A stretch of 64,000 nt of DNA, taken from NCBI RefSeq assembly GCF_000023465.1, contig NC_014041.1, positions 4,827,501 through 4,891,500 of the forward strand, in the 5' to 3' direction. This document shows positions 25,683-33,692 of the stretch, one piece after another (within the stretch, counting starts at the first letter, position 1; the number at the start of each line of letters is the position of its first letter). The notes beneath the pieces are model-generated. The model saw only the letters and a program-made list of their open reading frames with translations. It did not search any database and was not told the DNA's origin. A program made the translations under genes and the position numbers. This DNA comes from Zunongwangia profunda SM-A87. GTDB taxonomy: Bacteria > Bacteroidota > Bacteroidia > Flavobacteriales > Flavobacteriaceae.

Positions 25683-26837
25683 TTAAATTTCTTTTAGGGC
25701 ATTCCTTAAAATACCTACAAGTGATTTTATTTCTTCTTTAGAATTGAAACTATGCAGGCAAAAACGAAGTCTTTCTTTTCCTTTTGGAACAGTAGGCGAA
25801 AGAATAGGTTTTACCAGATAGTTATATTCCTGAAATTTTGAAGCTATTTTTTTTACATTTTCGTTCCCAGGAATAATCGCACATTGGATAGCCGATTCAC
25901 TTTCGATAAAATAATGATCAATTTTAGCTGATTTTAATTCGCTTTTAAAACATCTAATATTAGCTTTTAGTATCTCTAAAGCCGAATTTCCCTTCTCTAA
26001 TTCCTGAAAAACGGCTAAAACCGTAGCTACAGCATGTGGTGGCAAGCCGGTAGTGTATACAAAACTGCGCGCATAGTTAAAAAGATAAGTTTTAAGGTTT
26101 TTACTACCAAAAATCACGGCGCCATGGGCGCCAATAGCTTTTCCAAAGGTATGGATCCTGGCAAAAATCTTATCTTGAAGCCGTAATTGGGTAACCAAAC
26201 CCTGCCCGTGATCACCAAAAACCCCAGTACTATGTGCCTCATCCACTATGAGATAGAAATTATTTTCGTTGCATAAACTAGCTAATTGAAGTAAAGGGGC
26301 TAGATCGCCATCCATCGAAAAAACCGCTTCAGTTACGACATAAATCGAAGAATCTTCTTTAAAATCATGTCTTGACACTTTATCCTGTAGATCATCAATA
26401 TCGTTATGCTTAAATTTATAAGCTTTAGCAGTGCTCATCGAAATGCCATCACGAATACTAGCATGAATCAATTCATCAAAAAAAATAAGATCTCCTTTTT
26501 GTGGCACAGAGGAGAAGAAACCAATATTGGCATCGTAACCCGAATTAAACATTAATGCAGCTTCAGTTTGATGAAATACTGCTAAAAAGTCTTCTGTAAT
26601 TTGATATAATTGATGATTCCCGGAAATAAGTCGGCTACCGGTAGCTCCATTTTGCTTCAGATTATAGGTTTCGCAAAGTTTCTGAGCTTTAGAAAAGATA
26701 GCATGAGAACTGGCAAATCCCAGATAATCATTAGAGTAAAAATCAACATCTTCCCCAGCAATTTTTAATTCTCTAAGCGAATTATTCTGCACTCTTTTGT
26801 CTAGGCTTTTTATAAGCTTGGAAGGAAATCTTTTCAT
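25683..26837 (-). CDS. bioF: 8-amino-7-oxononanoate synthase BioF
   Basis: This PLP enzyme joins pimeloyl-ACP or pimeloyl-CoA with alanine to form KAPA; 384 residues. FYSNDYLGFASS, TGSRLISGNHQLY, LIVDEAHSTGVFGDHGQG and the PLP lysine in HTFGKAIGAHGAV are present. It is the first gene of the bioFDA run. A TAATTTTG element lies 6 bases upstream of the ATG, suggesting a leaderless or very short-leader transcript. The family also holds 2-amino-3-ketobutyrate CoA ligase, but the neighbours settle the call. Confidence 0.94.
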   Translation of the reverse strand: MKRFPSKLIKSLDKRVQNNSLRELKIAGEDVDFYSNDYLGFASSHAIFSKAQKLCETYNLKQNGATGSRLISGNHQLYQITEDFLAVFHQTEAALMFNSGYDANIGFFSSVPQKGDLIFFDELIHASIRDGISMSTAKAYKFKHNDIDDLQDKVSRHDFKEDSSIYVVTEAVFSMDGDLAPLLQLASLCNENNFYLIVDEAHSTGVFGDHGQGLVTQLRLQDKIFARIHTFGKAIGAHGAVIFGSKNLKTYLFNYARSFVYTTGLPPHAVATVLAVFQELEKGNSALEILKANIRCFKSELKSAKIDHYFIESESAIQCAIIPGNENVKKIASKFQEYNYLVKPILSPTVPKGKERLRFCLHSFNSKEEIKSLVGILRNALKEI

Positions 26838-26842
26838 GTAGG

Positions 26843-26850
26843 CAAAATTA
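26843..26850 (-). promoter_or_regulatory. TAnnTTTG element abutting the bioF start
   Basis: On the minus strand TAATTTTG occupies 26850-26843, ending 5 bases before the bioF ATG (26837). No BirA-type operator could be recognised in the 110 bases upstream. Confidence 0.4.
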
Positions 26851-26946
26851 CAAGTTTACCTGAATTTGCCCTTACAGATTGACGAAAATCGAGTTTTAAA
26901 GAGAAGGCTTATAACTTTAAAACTTATCAAAGTCTAAGTAAAACTA

Positions 26947-27339
26947 TTACATTTTGGTGTGATCTATATTATCTTCTGGAGTATCGTCGATCTCGCTTTT
27001 TAAAACATGGGAATTTCTTTGATACTTTCCTTTAAGATCATCCATTTGTGATTTATCCCAAAGTTTATTGCCTATAAAATAAGAGGCACGCCCAATTAAA
27101 TGCGCACCCACAGGAGCGGTTAAAAATAAGAATAGTACAATTACAAAAGTTCTGGAAGTTGTACTAAGATCGTAAAAATAAAAAGCCACACCACCCAACA
27201 ATAAACCTACACCAAGTGTAGCTGCTTTGGTATTTACGGATATTCTTAAATAGGTGTCTGGCATCCGTATTAGACCTACCGCCGCTAATAAAACGAATAA
27301 TGTTCCTAGTGTAATTACAATGCCTATAAATATATTCAT
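26947..27339 (-). CDS. mrpG: Mrp/Mnh cation:proton antiporter subunit G
   Basis: This small inner-membrane subunit of 130 residues has three helices and a soluble tail. IGIVITLGTLFVLLAAVGLIRMPDTYLRISVNTKAATLG is the PhaG/MnhG signature. Its start overlaps the mrpF stop by 4 bases. It is the last gene of the seven-gene operon. The tail after about residue 95 is hydrophilic and not needed for the family match. Confidence 0.94.
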   Translation of the reverse strand: MNIFIGIVITLGTLFVLLAAVGLIRMPDTYLRISVNTKAATLGVGLLLGGVAFYFYDLSTTSRTFVIVLFLFLTAPVGAHLIGRASYFIGNKLWDKSQMDDLKGKYQRNSHVLKSEIDDTPEDNIDHTKM

Positions 27340-27611
27340 TTCTTTTTGCTTCTTCGTTCTAAATAATAACTAAGGGCTACGGTGCTTAAAAATGCAATAA
27401 GCGCCAAAATCATCCCGGTATCCAGTAAAGTAGAACTCCCAGAAGTAATGGTATAAACACCAATAATACCAATTCCGGTAGTGATTAAAAGGTCCAGTGC
27501 AACAATCCTATCTGCAATGCTGGGACCTCTAAAGAACCTTACTAAAATAAGAATTACTGAAAAGGCCAGGATCGGCAATATTACTATTCTACAATATTCA
27601 GCTAAAGTCAT
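27336..27611 (-). CDS. mrpF: Mrp/Mnh cation:proton antiporter subunit F
   Basis: This 91-residue inner-membrane subunit has three helices. RFFRGPSIADRIVALDLLITTGIGIIG is diagnostic of MrpF, with a conserved Asp in the second helix region. It overlaps mrpG by 4 bases and mrpE by 1 base. Confidence 0.94.
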   Translation of the reverse strand: MTLAEYCRIVILPILAFSVILILVRFFRGPSIADRIVALDLLITTGIGIIGVYTITSGSSTLLDTGMILALIAFLSTVALSYYLERRSKKK

Positions 27612-28087
27612 TATTTTAAAATCTCTAAAATTCGTTTTTCAAAACCGTTTTTGATTCCGGCAATGAATTTCTCTTTATCTTTTATGTACATAGCATGTAC
27701 ATAAAGCACCTTCTTATCATTGGAAACATCTAAACTTAATGTCCCGGGAGTTAAGGTAATCATATTTGCCAAAAGTGTTATCCCTACATCACTTTGCACG
27801 GTTAACGGAACTTTTACAATACCCGGCGTCATATTAAGTTTTGGTGTCATCACTTCCCAGGCCACCTCTAAATTGGCTTTTACCAGTTCTTTTAGAAAAA
27901 ACAATACAAAAAAGATAAGCTTTGGAACGATGGTAAAATACTTGGCTTTACCTGAACCTCTAGTGATTACCATTAAAATGATATAACTTACTATAAAGCC
28001 AAACAAATAGTTAGCAAAATGGAAATCACCGGTGAGTACTACCCACACAAATGTTAGAAGAATATTAGATAAAAACCTGTTTTTCAT
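27611..28087 (-). CDS. mrpE: Mrp/Mnh cation:proton antiporter subunit E
   Basis: This 158-residue subunit has two or three N-terminal helices (LLTFVWVVLTGDF, NYLFGFIVSYIILM) and a cytoplasmic C-terminal domain with ITLTPGTLSLDV, the MrpE hallmark. It lies 10 bases after mrpD. MrpE is needed for full complex assembly in characterised systems. Confidence 0.94.
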   Translation of the reverse strand: MKNRFLSNILLTFVWVVLTGDFHFANYLFGFIVSYIILMVITRGSGKAKYFTIVPKLIFFVLFFLKELVKANLEVAWEVMTPKLNMTPGIVKVPLTVQSDVGITLLANMITLTPGTLSLDVSNDKKVLYVHAMYIKDKEKFIAGIKNGFEKRILEILK

Positions 28088-28097
28088 TGTTTCCCTC

Positions 28098-29609
28098 TTA
28101 ACTATTGTTTAAAACCGTATCAATATACTGCTGACTATTCATTAGCTCATTTGCAATCCTGGAAGATAACACCTGAATATGCTCTGCCCCAAAACCGATA
28201 TATAGTGATATTAAACTTAAAAATACAATAGGAAGAATAAATTCTGTTTTCCTTGCTTTACTAATATCACTAAAATACTCAAATTTAGGCTTTTCTGGAA
28301 TCTCTTTTGCATCTTTCCAAAACACCTCTGCCCATAATTTTGCAATAATCACAAGGGTGATAAAACTGGCAAAGACAATAGCTGCCACCGTCCAGTAGTT
28401 CTGGGTTTTAAAACCTTCACCTATTAATGATATTTTAGGCCAGAAACCAGATAATGGCGGGATTCCTACCAAAGAAAATAACGGAATAAAAATCAACAAA
28501 CTCAGCTTAGGGTAATTAGCATAAAAACCACCTAAAGCTCTCATACTGTTTGATGATTTTATTTTAAATATAAGTCCGCTTACCATAAACAGATTCGTTT
28601 TCACCATAATATCATGGATCAGGTAGAAAATGACTCCACTTATGGCGATTTCGGTAAACATGCCTAACCCCGCAATCATATAACCAATATGACAAATAAT
28701 TAAATAGGAAAATACCTTACGAACATTATTCTGCACTAATGCACCTACCCCACCGCTAAAAATGGTTAGTATGGCCAGGACTAATAAAATATCGCCAAGA
28801 AAGACATCCCCCACAAAAATTAAGGTAAATACGCGTATTAAAGCATATACCCCAACCTTGGTTAATAAGCCTCCAAAAATAGCTGAAACCGCTGCGGGAG
28901 GTGTATGATAAGATGCAGGCAACCAGAAATACAATGGAAATATCGAAGCTTTGGTACCAAAACCAATTAAAAATAAAATGGCTGCAACTTCTACAAGTCC
29001 GCGATTTTCTACCGCGGCTACTTTACCGGCAAGATCGGCCATATTTAAAGAGCCGGTTAAACCATAAAGAACTGCGATTGCTGTTAGGAAAATGGTTGAA
29101 GCTAAAATATTAAGTGTAAAATATTTTACGGCTCCTTCCAACTGTGCTTTCTCACCACCAATGGTGATTAACACAAAGGAGCTGATAATGATAATTTCAA
29201 ACCAAACATACAAATTGAATAAATCCCCGGTTAAAAAGGCCCCGGTTAACCCCAACAGTAAAAAATGAAATATTGGGAAATACCCAAATCGCAATCGATC
29301 TTTTATTACTGAACCTGCAGAAAATATTGAAACCGCCAACCCAGAAAGAGCCGTTAAAAGTACCAGGGTAACCGCCAGAGTATCGGCCACAAAAACAATC
29401 CCAAAAGGTGCATCCCAGTTACCGGCATTCACTTTCTGAGTTCCGTTTTCCCAAACGTAATAAAAAACATAACTTGAAAGTATTACAGCAATAATACTCC
29501 CGGTAATGCTTATCACTTTTTGGGCATTAATCTTATTCCAAAAAAACATCAGAACAATGCTTAGGAATAATTGAAATAATAATGGATATATGATTAATTG
29601 TTGCATCAT
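28098..29609 (-). CDS. mrpD: Mrp/Mnh cation:proton antiporter subunit D
   Basis: This 503-residue NuoN/NuoM-like proton-channel subunit has about fourteen helices. Functional motifs are visible: [18 protein letters not shown] (key Glu), ATLFVGFGTKA-like [16 protein letters not shown] (key Lys) and a central histidine helix [11 protein letters not shown]. It overlaps the mrpC stop by 4 bases. It works with MrpA to couple proton entry to sodium or potassium efflux. Confidence 0.95.
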   Translation of the reverse strand: MMQQLIIYPLLFQLFLSIVLMFFWNKINAQKVISITGSIIAVILSSYVFYYVWENGTQKVNAGNWDAPFGIVFVADTLAVTLVLLTALSGLAVSIFSAGSVIKDRLRFGYFPIFHFLLLGLTGAFLTGDLFNLYVWFEIIIISSFVLITIGGEKAQLEGAVKYFTLNILASTIFLTAIAVLYGLTGSLNMADLAGKVAAVENRGLVEVAAILFLIGFGTKASIFPLYFWLPASYHTPPAAVSAIFGGLLTKVGVYALIRVFTLIFVGDVFLGDILLVLAILTIFSGGVGALVQNNVRKVFSYLIICHIGYMIAGLGMFTEIAISGVIFYLIHDIMVKTNLFMVSGLIFKIKSSNSMRALGGFYANYPKLSLLIFIPLFSLVGIPPLSGFWPKISLIGEGFKTQNYWTVAAIVFASFITLVIIAKLWAEVFWKDAKEIPEKPKFEYFSDISKARKTEFILPIVFLSLISLYIGFGAEHIQVLSSRIANELMNSQQYIDTVLNNS

Positions 29610-29959
29610 GAATCTTCGTCGGTTGCGTTCATTTCGTCCAGATCATCTGTCCTTACCACCTTATGTGCTCTTTTTACCAGAATAATAGCAAAAGACTGTA
29701 ATCCAAAACTAATTACAATAGCTGTTAATATAAGGGCCTGCGGAACAGGATCTGCATAAGCTTCCAAAAACACTTTAGAATTTTCAGGAATAATAGGCGG
29801 CAAACCTTTAGTAATTCTTCCTAACAGAAAGATTAAAAGGTTGGCACCGTTTCCTAATAGAATTATTCCGATAATAAGTTTTACAAAACTACGTCTTAAA
29901 ATCATATAAATTCCAGACGCATAAAGTAAGCCTACTAAAATAGCTAATAATATCTCCAT
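29606..29959 (-). CDS. mrpC: Mrp/Mnh cation:proton antiporter subunit C
   Basis: This 117-residue NuoK-like subunit has three helices (about 3-22, 28-50 and 72-95). [14 protein letters not shown] and [17 protein letters not shown] are the diagnostic MnhC segments. An acidic tail ([12 protein letters not shown]) follows. It overlaps mrpD by 4 bases and follows mrpB by 2 bases. Confidence 0.95.
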   Translation of the reverse strand: MEILLAILVGLLYASGIYMILRRSFVKLIIGIILLGNGANLLIFLLGRITKGLPPIIPENSKVFLEAYADPVPQALILTAIVISFGLQSFAIILVKRAHKVVRTDDLDEMNATDEDS

Positions 29960-29961
29960 AA

Positions 29962-30375
29962 TTAAGGCGCTTCAGAAATTGTAAAAATGATCGTTAGCGT
30001 TACCCCCACTACAACAAGATAAACCCCCATATCAAAAAACAATGCAGAACCAATACTTCCTAAAACAGGAACATGACCATGGTACCAAAGACCGGTCATA
30101 AATGGTTCTCCGGCAAAAATTATCGGGGAAAGACCGCTAAAAAACGACAAGGCCAATCCTACAGGCATTAAAAAGCCGGGATGAAATCTTAATAGGGATT
30201 TTGTATTTTTTAATCCTTTTGCAAAAGAATGCAACACAAAGGCAATTGCTGCTATTAATCCACCAACAAACCCACCTCCCGGGAGGTAGTGCCCTCTTAA
30301 AAGAATAAAAATGGAGAACAGTAATAATACCGGTAAAAGGTAATTAGATGCTGTTCTTAATATTATGGTTTTCAT
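29962..30375 (-). CDS. mrpB: Mrp/Mnh cation:proton antiporter subunit B
   Basis: This 137-residue inner-membrane subunit has four helices. LLRGHYLPGGGFVGGLIAAIAFVLHSFA is the MnhB signature loop. It lies 10 bases after mrpA. Its domain is distinct from the MrpB-like region carried at the C-terminus of MrpA. Confidence 0.95.
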   Translation of the reverse strand: MKTIILRTASNYLLPVLLLFSIFILLRGHYLPGGGFVGGLIAAIAFVLHSFAKGLKNTKSLLRFHPGFLMPVGLALSFFSGLSPIIFAGEPFMTGLWYHGHVPVLGSIGSALFFDMGVYLVVVGVTLTIIFTISEAP

Positions 30376-30385
30376 AAACTCTTAA

Positions 30386-32698
30386 TTACTGAACTCTATC
30401 TGTTCTTTTTAATCTTAATTTCAACAATCCAAATACTCCGATGGCCGCAATGGTTAATACTGAAATTTCTATCATAGTATCCGCTCCCCTGAAATCTACC
30501 AAAATAACATTTACTACGTTTTTACCATGTGCCATGATATACGAATTTTTAGCATAAAAATCGCCAATTTCTGTATTTACAGGTTCAGAGAGCACTTCTA
30601 AAGCCAATACAGCAATCATCCCTCCAAAAAGCAGGGATAAAATACCATCTCGAATGCGCATCTTATGGTCCTGTATTTTAAGATATCTTGGTAAACGGTA
30701 CAGCACCAGCACAAAGAGAATCACCGTTAAAGTATCTATAGAAAACTGTGTCATCGCTAAATCCGGCGCGCTATAAAACACAAATACAAGGCAAATAGTT
30801 AAACCTACAACCCCCATAGCTACAACTGCCGATAAACGACTGCTAGTAAAAACAGTAAATAATATTGCAATACACATGATAATAAAAACAACCAACTCAT
30901 AAAAGCTAACAGTAGACAACATGGAAGAATCTATATCAAATTTTGTATTGCCTATCATGGTATACCCTACCATCCCGATAAGGAAAAAGATAATAATAAA
31001 TACATAATTTCTTAAATAGCCGTTCTGAAATACGCGGGTCCAAAAAGAAGAAAGATGGGTAAAGCCGGTATTGAATTTCCCCATAAGGCTTTTAGGACTT
31101 GCAAACTCCAGTTTCCCTATAGCTGTTTCTAACTTTGCCGAAGGCTTTATTACAAAATAAAGTATAGTACCTACTGTAATGGTTACCAAACTTAATATAA
31201 ATACGGTATTAAATCCATGCCATAAGGCTAAATGAATTTCTCCAGATTCCCCTCCTAAAGCAGCGACTACGGGTTTGATTAAAGAGCCTTCGATAATAAA
31301 AGGCATTATTCCAAAAACCAAACTCAAAACAGCTAATATAACAGGCGGTACCCACATCAATGCACCGGGCATTTTAGTATCTTTTAAATGATCTGGCAAT
31401 TTACCCTGAAATGGCTTTATCCCGGCTACGAAACCTGCCCAAAGCAATAACATTTTTGTAATCACAATACCTACCAGCAGTATTGTGGCAATAATAGGGG
31501 CATGCATAGTTGCTTCGTAAGTAAGTTCTTTACCTAAGAAACCTATAGTAGGAGGAATCCCAGCACTGGATATTGCGGCAATAATTGCAGCAATTCCTAC
31601 CGGCATCAAAACTTTACGTAAACCAGAAAGCACGGTTACATCACGTGTTCCTGTTTGATGATCGATAATTCCGGTGGTTAGGAATAAGGTTGCTTTATAC
31701 AAAGCATGAACTATAATAAACACGGCCGCAGCTGTAAAAGATGCTGTTGTTCCCATACCTATCAGGAACATTAAAATTCCTAAAGCCGATATCGTTGAAT
31801 ATGCCAGTACGCCTTTAAGGTCTGTCCTGAACAGCGAATGTACCGCTGAATAAAGCATGGTCACACCTCCAACGATGATCAATGTGGTATTCCATATTTC
31901 CTCACCGCCAAGAACCGGTGTAAAACGCATAACCAAATAAATTCCTGCTTTTACCATGGTTGCAGAGTGCAAATAGGTAGAAACCGGCGTTGGTGCTTTC
32001 ATAGCTCCGGGCAACCAAAAATGAAACGGGAATTGCGCCGATTTAGTAAAAGCAGCTCCAAATAATAAGATCACAGCAAGGGAATAATATTCATTCCCTT
32101 TTATTAATTCAGGAGACATATTTAGCATTTCTGCAATACTAAAAGTCCCCGTTATATTTCCTAAAACAATCACTCCAGCTAATAAAAACATTCCACCCAA
32201 ACCAGTGATCCCCAGTGCGACTAATGCTGATTTTCTGGAAGCTTCCTGAGTGTTATTAAAACCTATTAAAAAGAACGAACTAATACTTGTAAGTTCCCAA
32301 AATATGAATAAACTAATCACATTATCAGAAAGCACCAAACCAAGCATTGCCGCCATAAATACACTTAAATAACCATAAAAGCGATCTAAATATTTATGAT
32401 GATGTAAATAAGCCGAGGTATAAGCAAAAACCAGGAATCCAATCCCGGTAATCATAAGGCAAAATAACAATGAAAGTCCATCTAAAGTAAAACCAAGATT
32501 AACGCCAAAAGAAGGTACCCAGTTATAGCTTTCCCTTATTATATTTCCTCCCATAACTTCTGGAATAAACTGAAGAAAATATACAAAGAGTCCCAAAGGG
32601 ATTAGGGAAGATAAAACAGCATACTTCCCTTTAAAAAACTTTCCTGCGAAAACTAAAAGTATTGCAAATAAAAATCCTAAAAGTATTGCTGATATCAT
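30386..32698 (-). CDS. mrpA: Mrp/Mnh cation:proton antiporter subunit A
   Basis: This 770-residue NuoL-like subunit is the largest of the complex. The proton-channel region has VISLFIFWELTSISSFFLIGF (key Glu), FTKSAQFPFHFWLPGAMKAPTPVSTYLHSATMVKAGIYL (key Lys and His) and about sixteen helices. The C-terminal 180 residues contain the DUF4040/MbhD-like segment VVAMGVVGLTICLVFVFYSAPDLAMTQF and an MbhE-like end (VNVILVDFRGADTMIEI). Length is normal for full MrpA. It is first of mrpABCDEFG. A TATATTTG element sits on the minus strand at 32730-32723, 25 bases upstream. The operon supports Na+ and pH homeostasis, fitting a marine or halotolerant host. Confidence 0.95.
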   Translation of the reverse strand: MISAILLGFLFAILLVFAGKFFKGKYAVLSSLIPLGLFVYFLQFIPEVMGGNIIRESYNWVPSFGVNLGFTLDGLSLLFCLMITGIGFLVFAYTSAYLHHHKYLDRFYGYLSVFMAAMLGLVLSDNVISLFIFWELTSISSFFLIGFNNTQEASRKSALVALGITGLGGMFLLAGVIVLGNITGTFSIAEMLNMSPELIKGNEYYSLAVILLFGAAFTKSAQFPFHFWLPGAMKAPTPVSTYLHSATMVKAGIYLVMRFTPVLGGEEIWNTTLIIVGGVTMLYSAVHSLFRTDLKGVLAYSTISALGILMFLIGMGTTASFTAAAVFIIVHALYKATLFLTTGIIDHQTGTRDVTVLSGLRKVLMPVGIAAIIAAISSAGIPPTIGFLGKELTYEATMHAPIIATILLVGIVITKMLLLWAGFVAGIKPFQGKLPDHLKDTKMPGALMWVPPVILAVLSLVFGIMPFIIEGSLIKPVVAALGGESGEIHLALWHGFNTVFILSLVTITVGTILYFVIKPSAKLETAIGKLEFASPKSLMGKFNTGFTHLSSFWTRVFQNGYLRNYVFIIIFFLIGMVGYTMIGNTKFDIDSSMLSTVSFYELVVFIIMCIAILFTVFTSSRLSAVVAMGVVGLTICLVFVFYSAPDLAMTQFSIDTLTVILFVLVLYRLPRYLKIQDHKMRIRDGILSLLFGGMIAVLALEVLSEPVNTEIGDFYAKNSYIMAHGKNVVNVILVDFRGADTMIEISVLTIAAIGVFGLLKLRLKRTDRVQ

Positions 32699-32875
32699 AA
32701 TTGGTTAAAAATCCGTTCCTCGCAAATATAATAGTTATTATTTAAGTTTTATGCGAATTATAAGCGTTAAATATAAGGAGTTCTACTGACTTTGCAATTT
32801 CTTAATGTTTCAAAGTGAGATATAGTAGTTTAGAAAACTTCTTAATAAGAAATGAAGAAAAATTCAATATAAAAG

Positions 32876-32924
32876 TTATCGAATAACAATAATTATTTAT
32901 AATATTGTTATTATTAAACGATAA
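32876..32924. promoter_or_regulatory. Inverted repeats upstream of the DUF2975/regulator pair
   Basis: AATAACAATA (32882-32891) and TATTGTTATT (32903-32912) are perfect 10-base inverted arms. Around them are TTATCG (32876-32881) and CGATAA (32919-32924), also inverted but not quite concentric. The last arm ends 11 bases before the putative original ATG (32936) of the DUF2975 gene. It is a good candidate operator for the Cro-type regulator encoded second in the operon. Confidence 0.5.
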
Positions 32925-32972
32925 TTATTTTCTCAATGAACCACCAATTCTTCTAAAAACGATTCTTGATAT

Positions 32973-33449
32973 TTGCTTTATTTTTTCGGCTTTTTCCCTA
33001 ATTGCGTTTTATTAGGACTGATAACCGATCTTTTAGCAGGCTCTGATATATCTTTTATTTCTACAGAAAAAATTCCCGAAAATATGAACGAATTCGCTTT
33101 ATGGGGACTTATTATTCTAGAGCTCATTAAAACCGGCGCTTACATTTATGGCCTCTACGTGCTACGCAAATTAATTAGAAGCTTCTTCAGAAATAAGCTG
33201 TATACAAAATTGCAGATAGCATCTTTAAATCTTAGCGGAAGGTTAATTTGTTTATCTGTAATTCTTGGAGCAGTTTCTGAATTTCTAAAAAAGATGATAC
33301 TAGATAATCGTATCACCTTAAATTTTGGGATGGAATTTTCTTTTAGTTCTTTTTGGATTATTCTTGCCTTTGGCATCTTTCTAATTTTTCTTGCCAAAGT
33401 ATTCCAAAACGCGAGACAGCTTAAAAAGGAAAATGAACTTACAATCTAA
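32973..33449 (+). CDS. DUF2975 family membrane protein (N-terminus apparently disrupted)
   Basis: This is an inner-membrane protein of 158 residues as readable from TTG 32973, with helices near 38-58, 85-105 and 120-142. The family is typically paired with a small YozG-like regulator, as here (3 bases apart). The chain from TTG begins poorly (MLYFFGFFPNCV). If single T residues are restored near 32954 and 33007, an ATG at 32936 gives MNHQFFLKTILDICFIF and continues in frame into LLGLITDLLAGSD, supplying the missing first membrane helix. Either two one-base deletions or sequence errors are likely. The function of the family is unknown. Confidence 0.72.
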   Translation: MLYFFGFFPNCVLLGLITDLLAGSDISFISTEKIPENMNEFALWGLIILELIKTGAYIYGLYVLRKLIRSFFRNKLYTKLQIASLNLSGRLICLSVILGAVSEFLKKMILDNRITLNFGMEFSFSSFWIILAFGIFLIFLAKVFQNARQLKKENELTI

Positions 33450-33452
33450 GCA

Positions 33453-33662
33453 ATGGCGATAATCATTAATCTCGACAAAATTCTGGAGCGCGAAGACATG
33501 AGGAGCAATGAACTTGCCAAAAAAATTGGAATTACTACAGCTAATCTTTCCATTCTCAAAACAGGTAAAGCCAAAGCTATACGATTTTCAACCTTAGAAG
33601 CGATTTGCGAAATATTGAATTGCCAGCCAGGAGACATTCTTGAGTATCAGGATGAAAAATAA
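33453..33662 (+). CDS. Small Cro/CI-type helix-turn-helix regulator (YozG-like)
   Basis: This DNA-binding protein of 69 residues consists only of an XRE-type helix-turn-helix: ILEREDMRSNELAKKIGITTANLSILKTGKAKAIRFSTLEAICEILNCQPGDILEY. The recognition helix is TTANLSILKTGK. It follows the DUF2975 gene by 3 bases, the standard pairing for this family. It probably controls its own operon through the inverted repeats at 32876-32924. Confidence 0.9.
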   Translation: MAIIINLDKILEREDMRSNELAKKIGITTANLSILKTGKAKAIRFSTLEAICEILNCQPGDILEYQDEK

Positions 33663-33692
33663 TTAATTACCTTTAACACTAAAATATACCTC

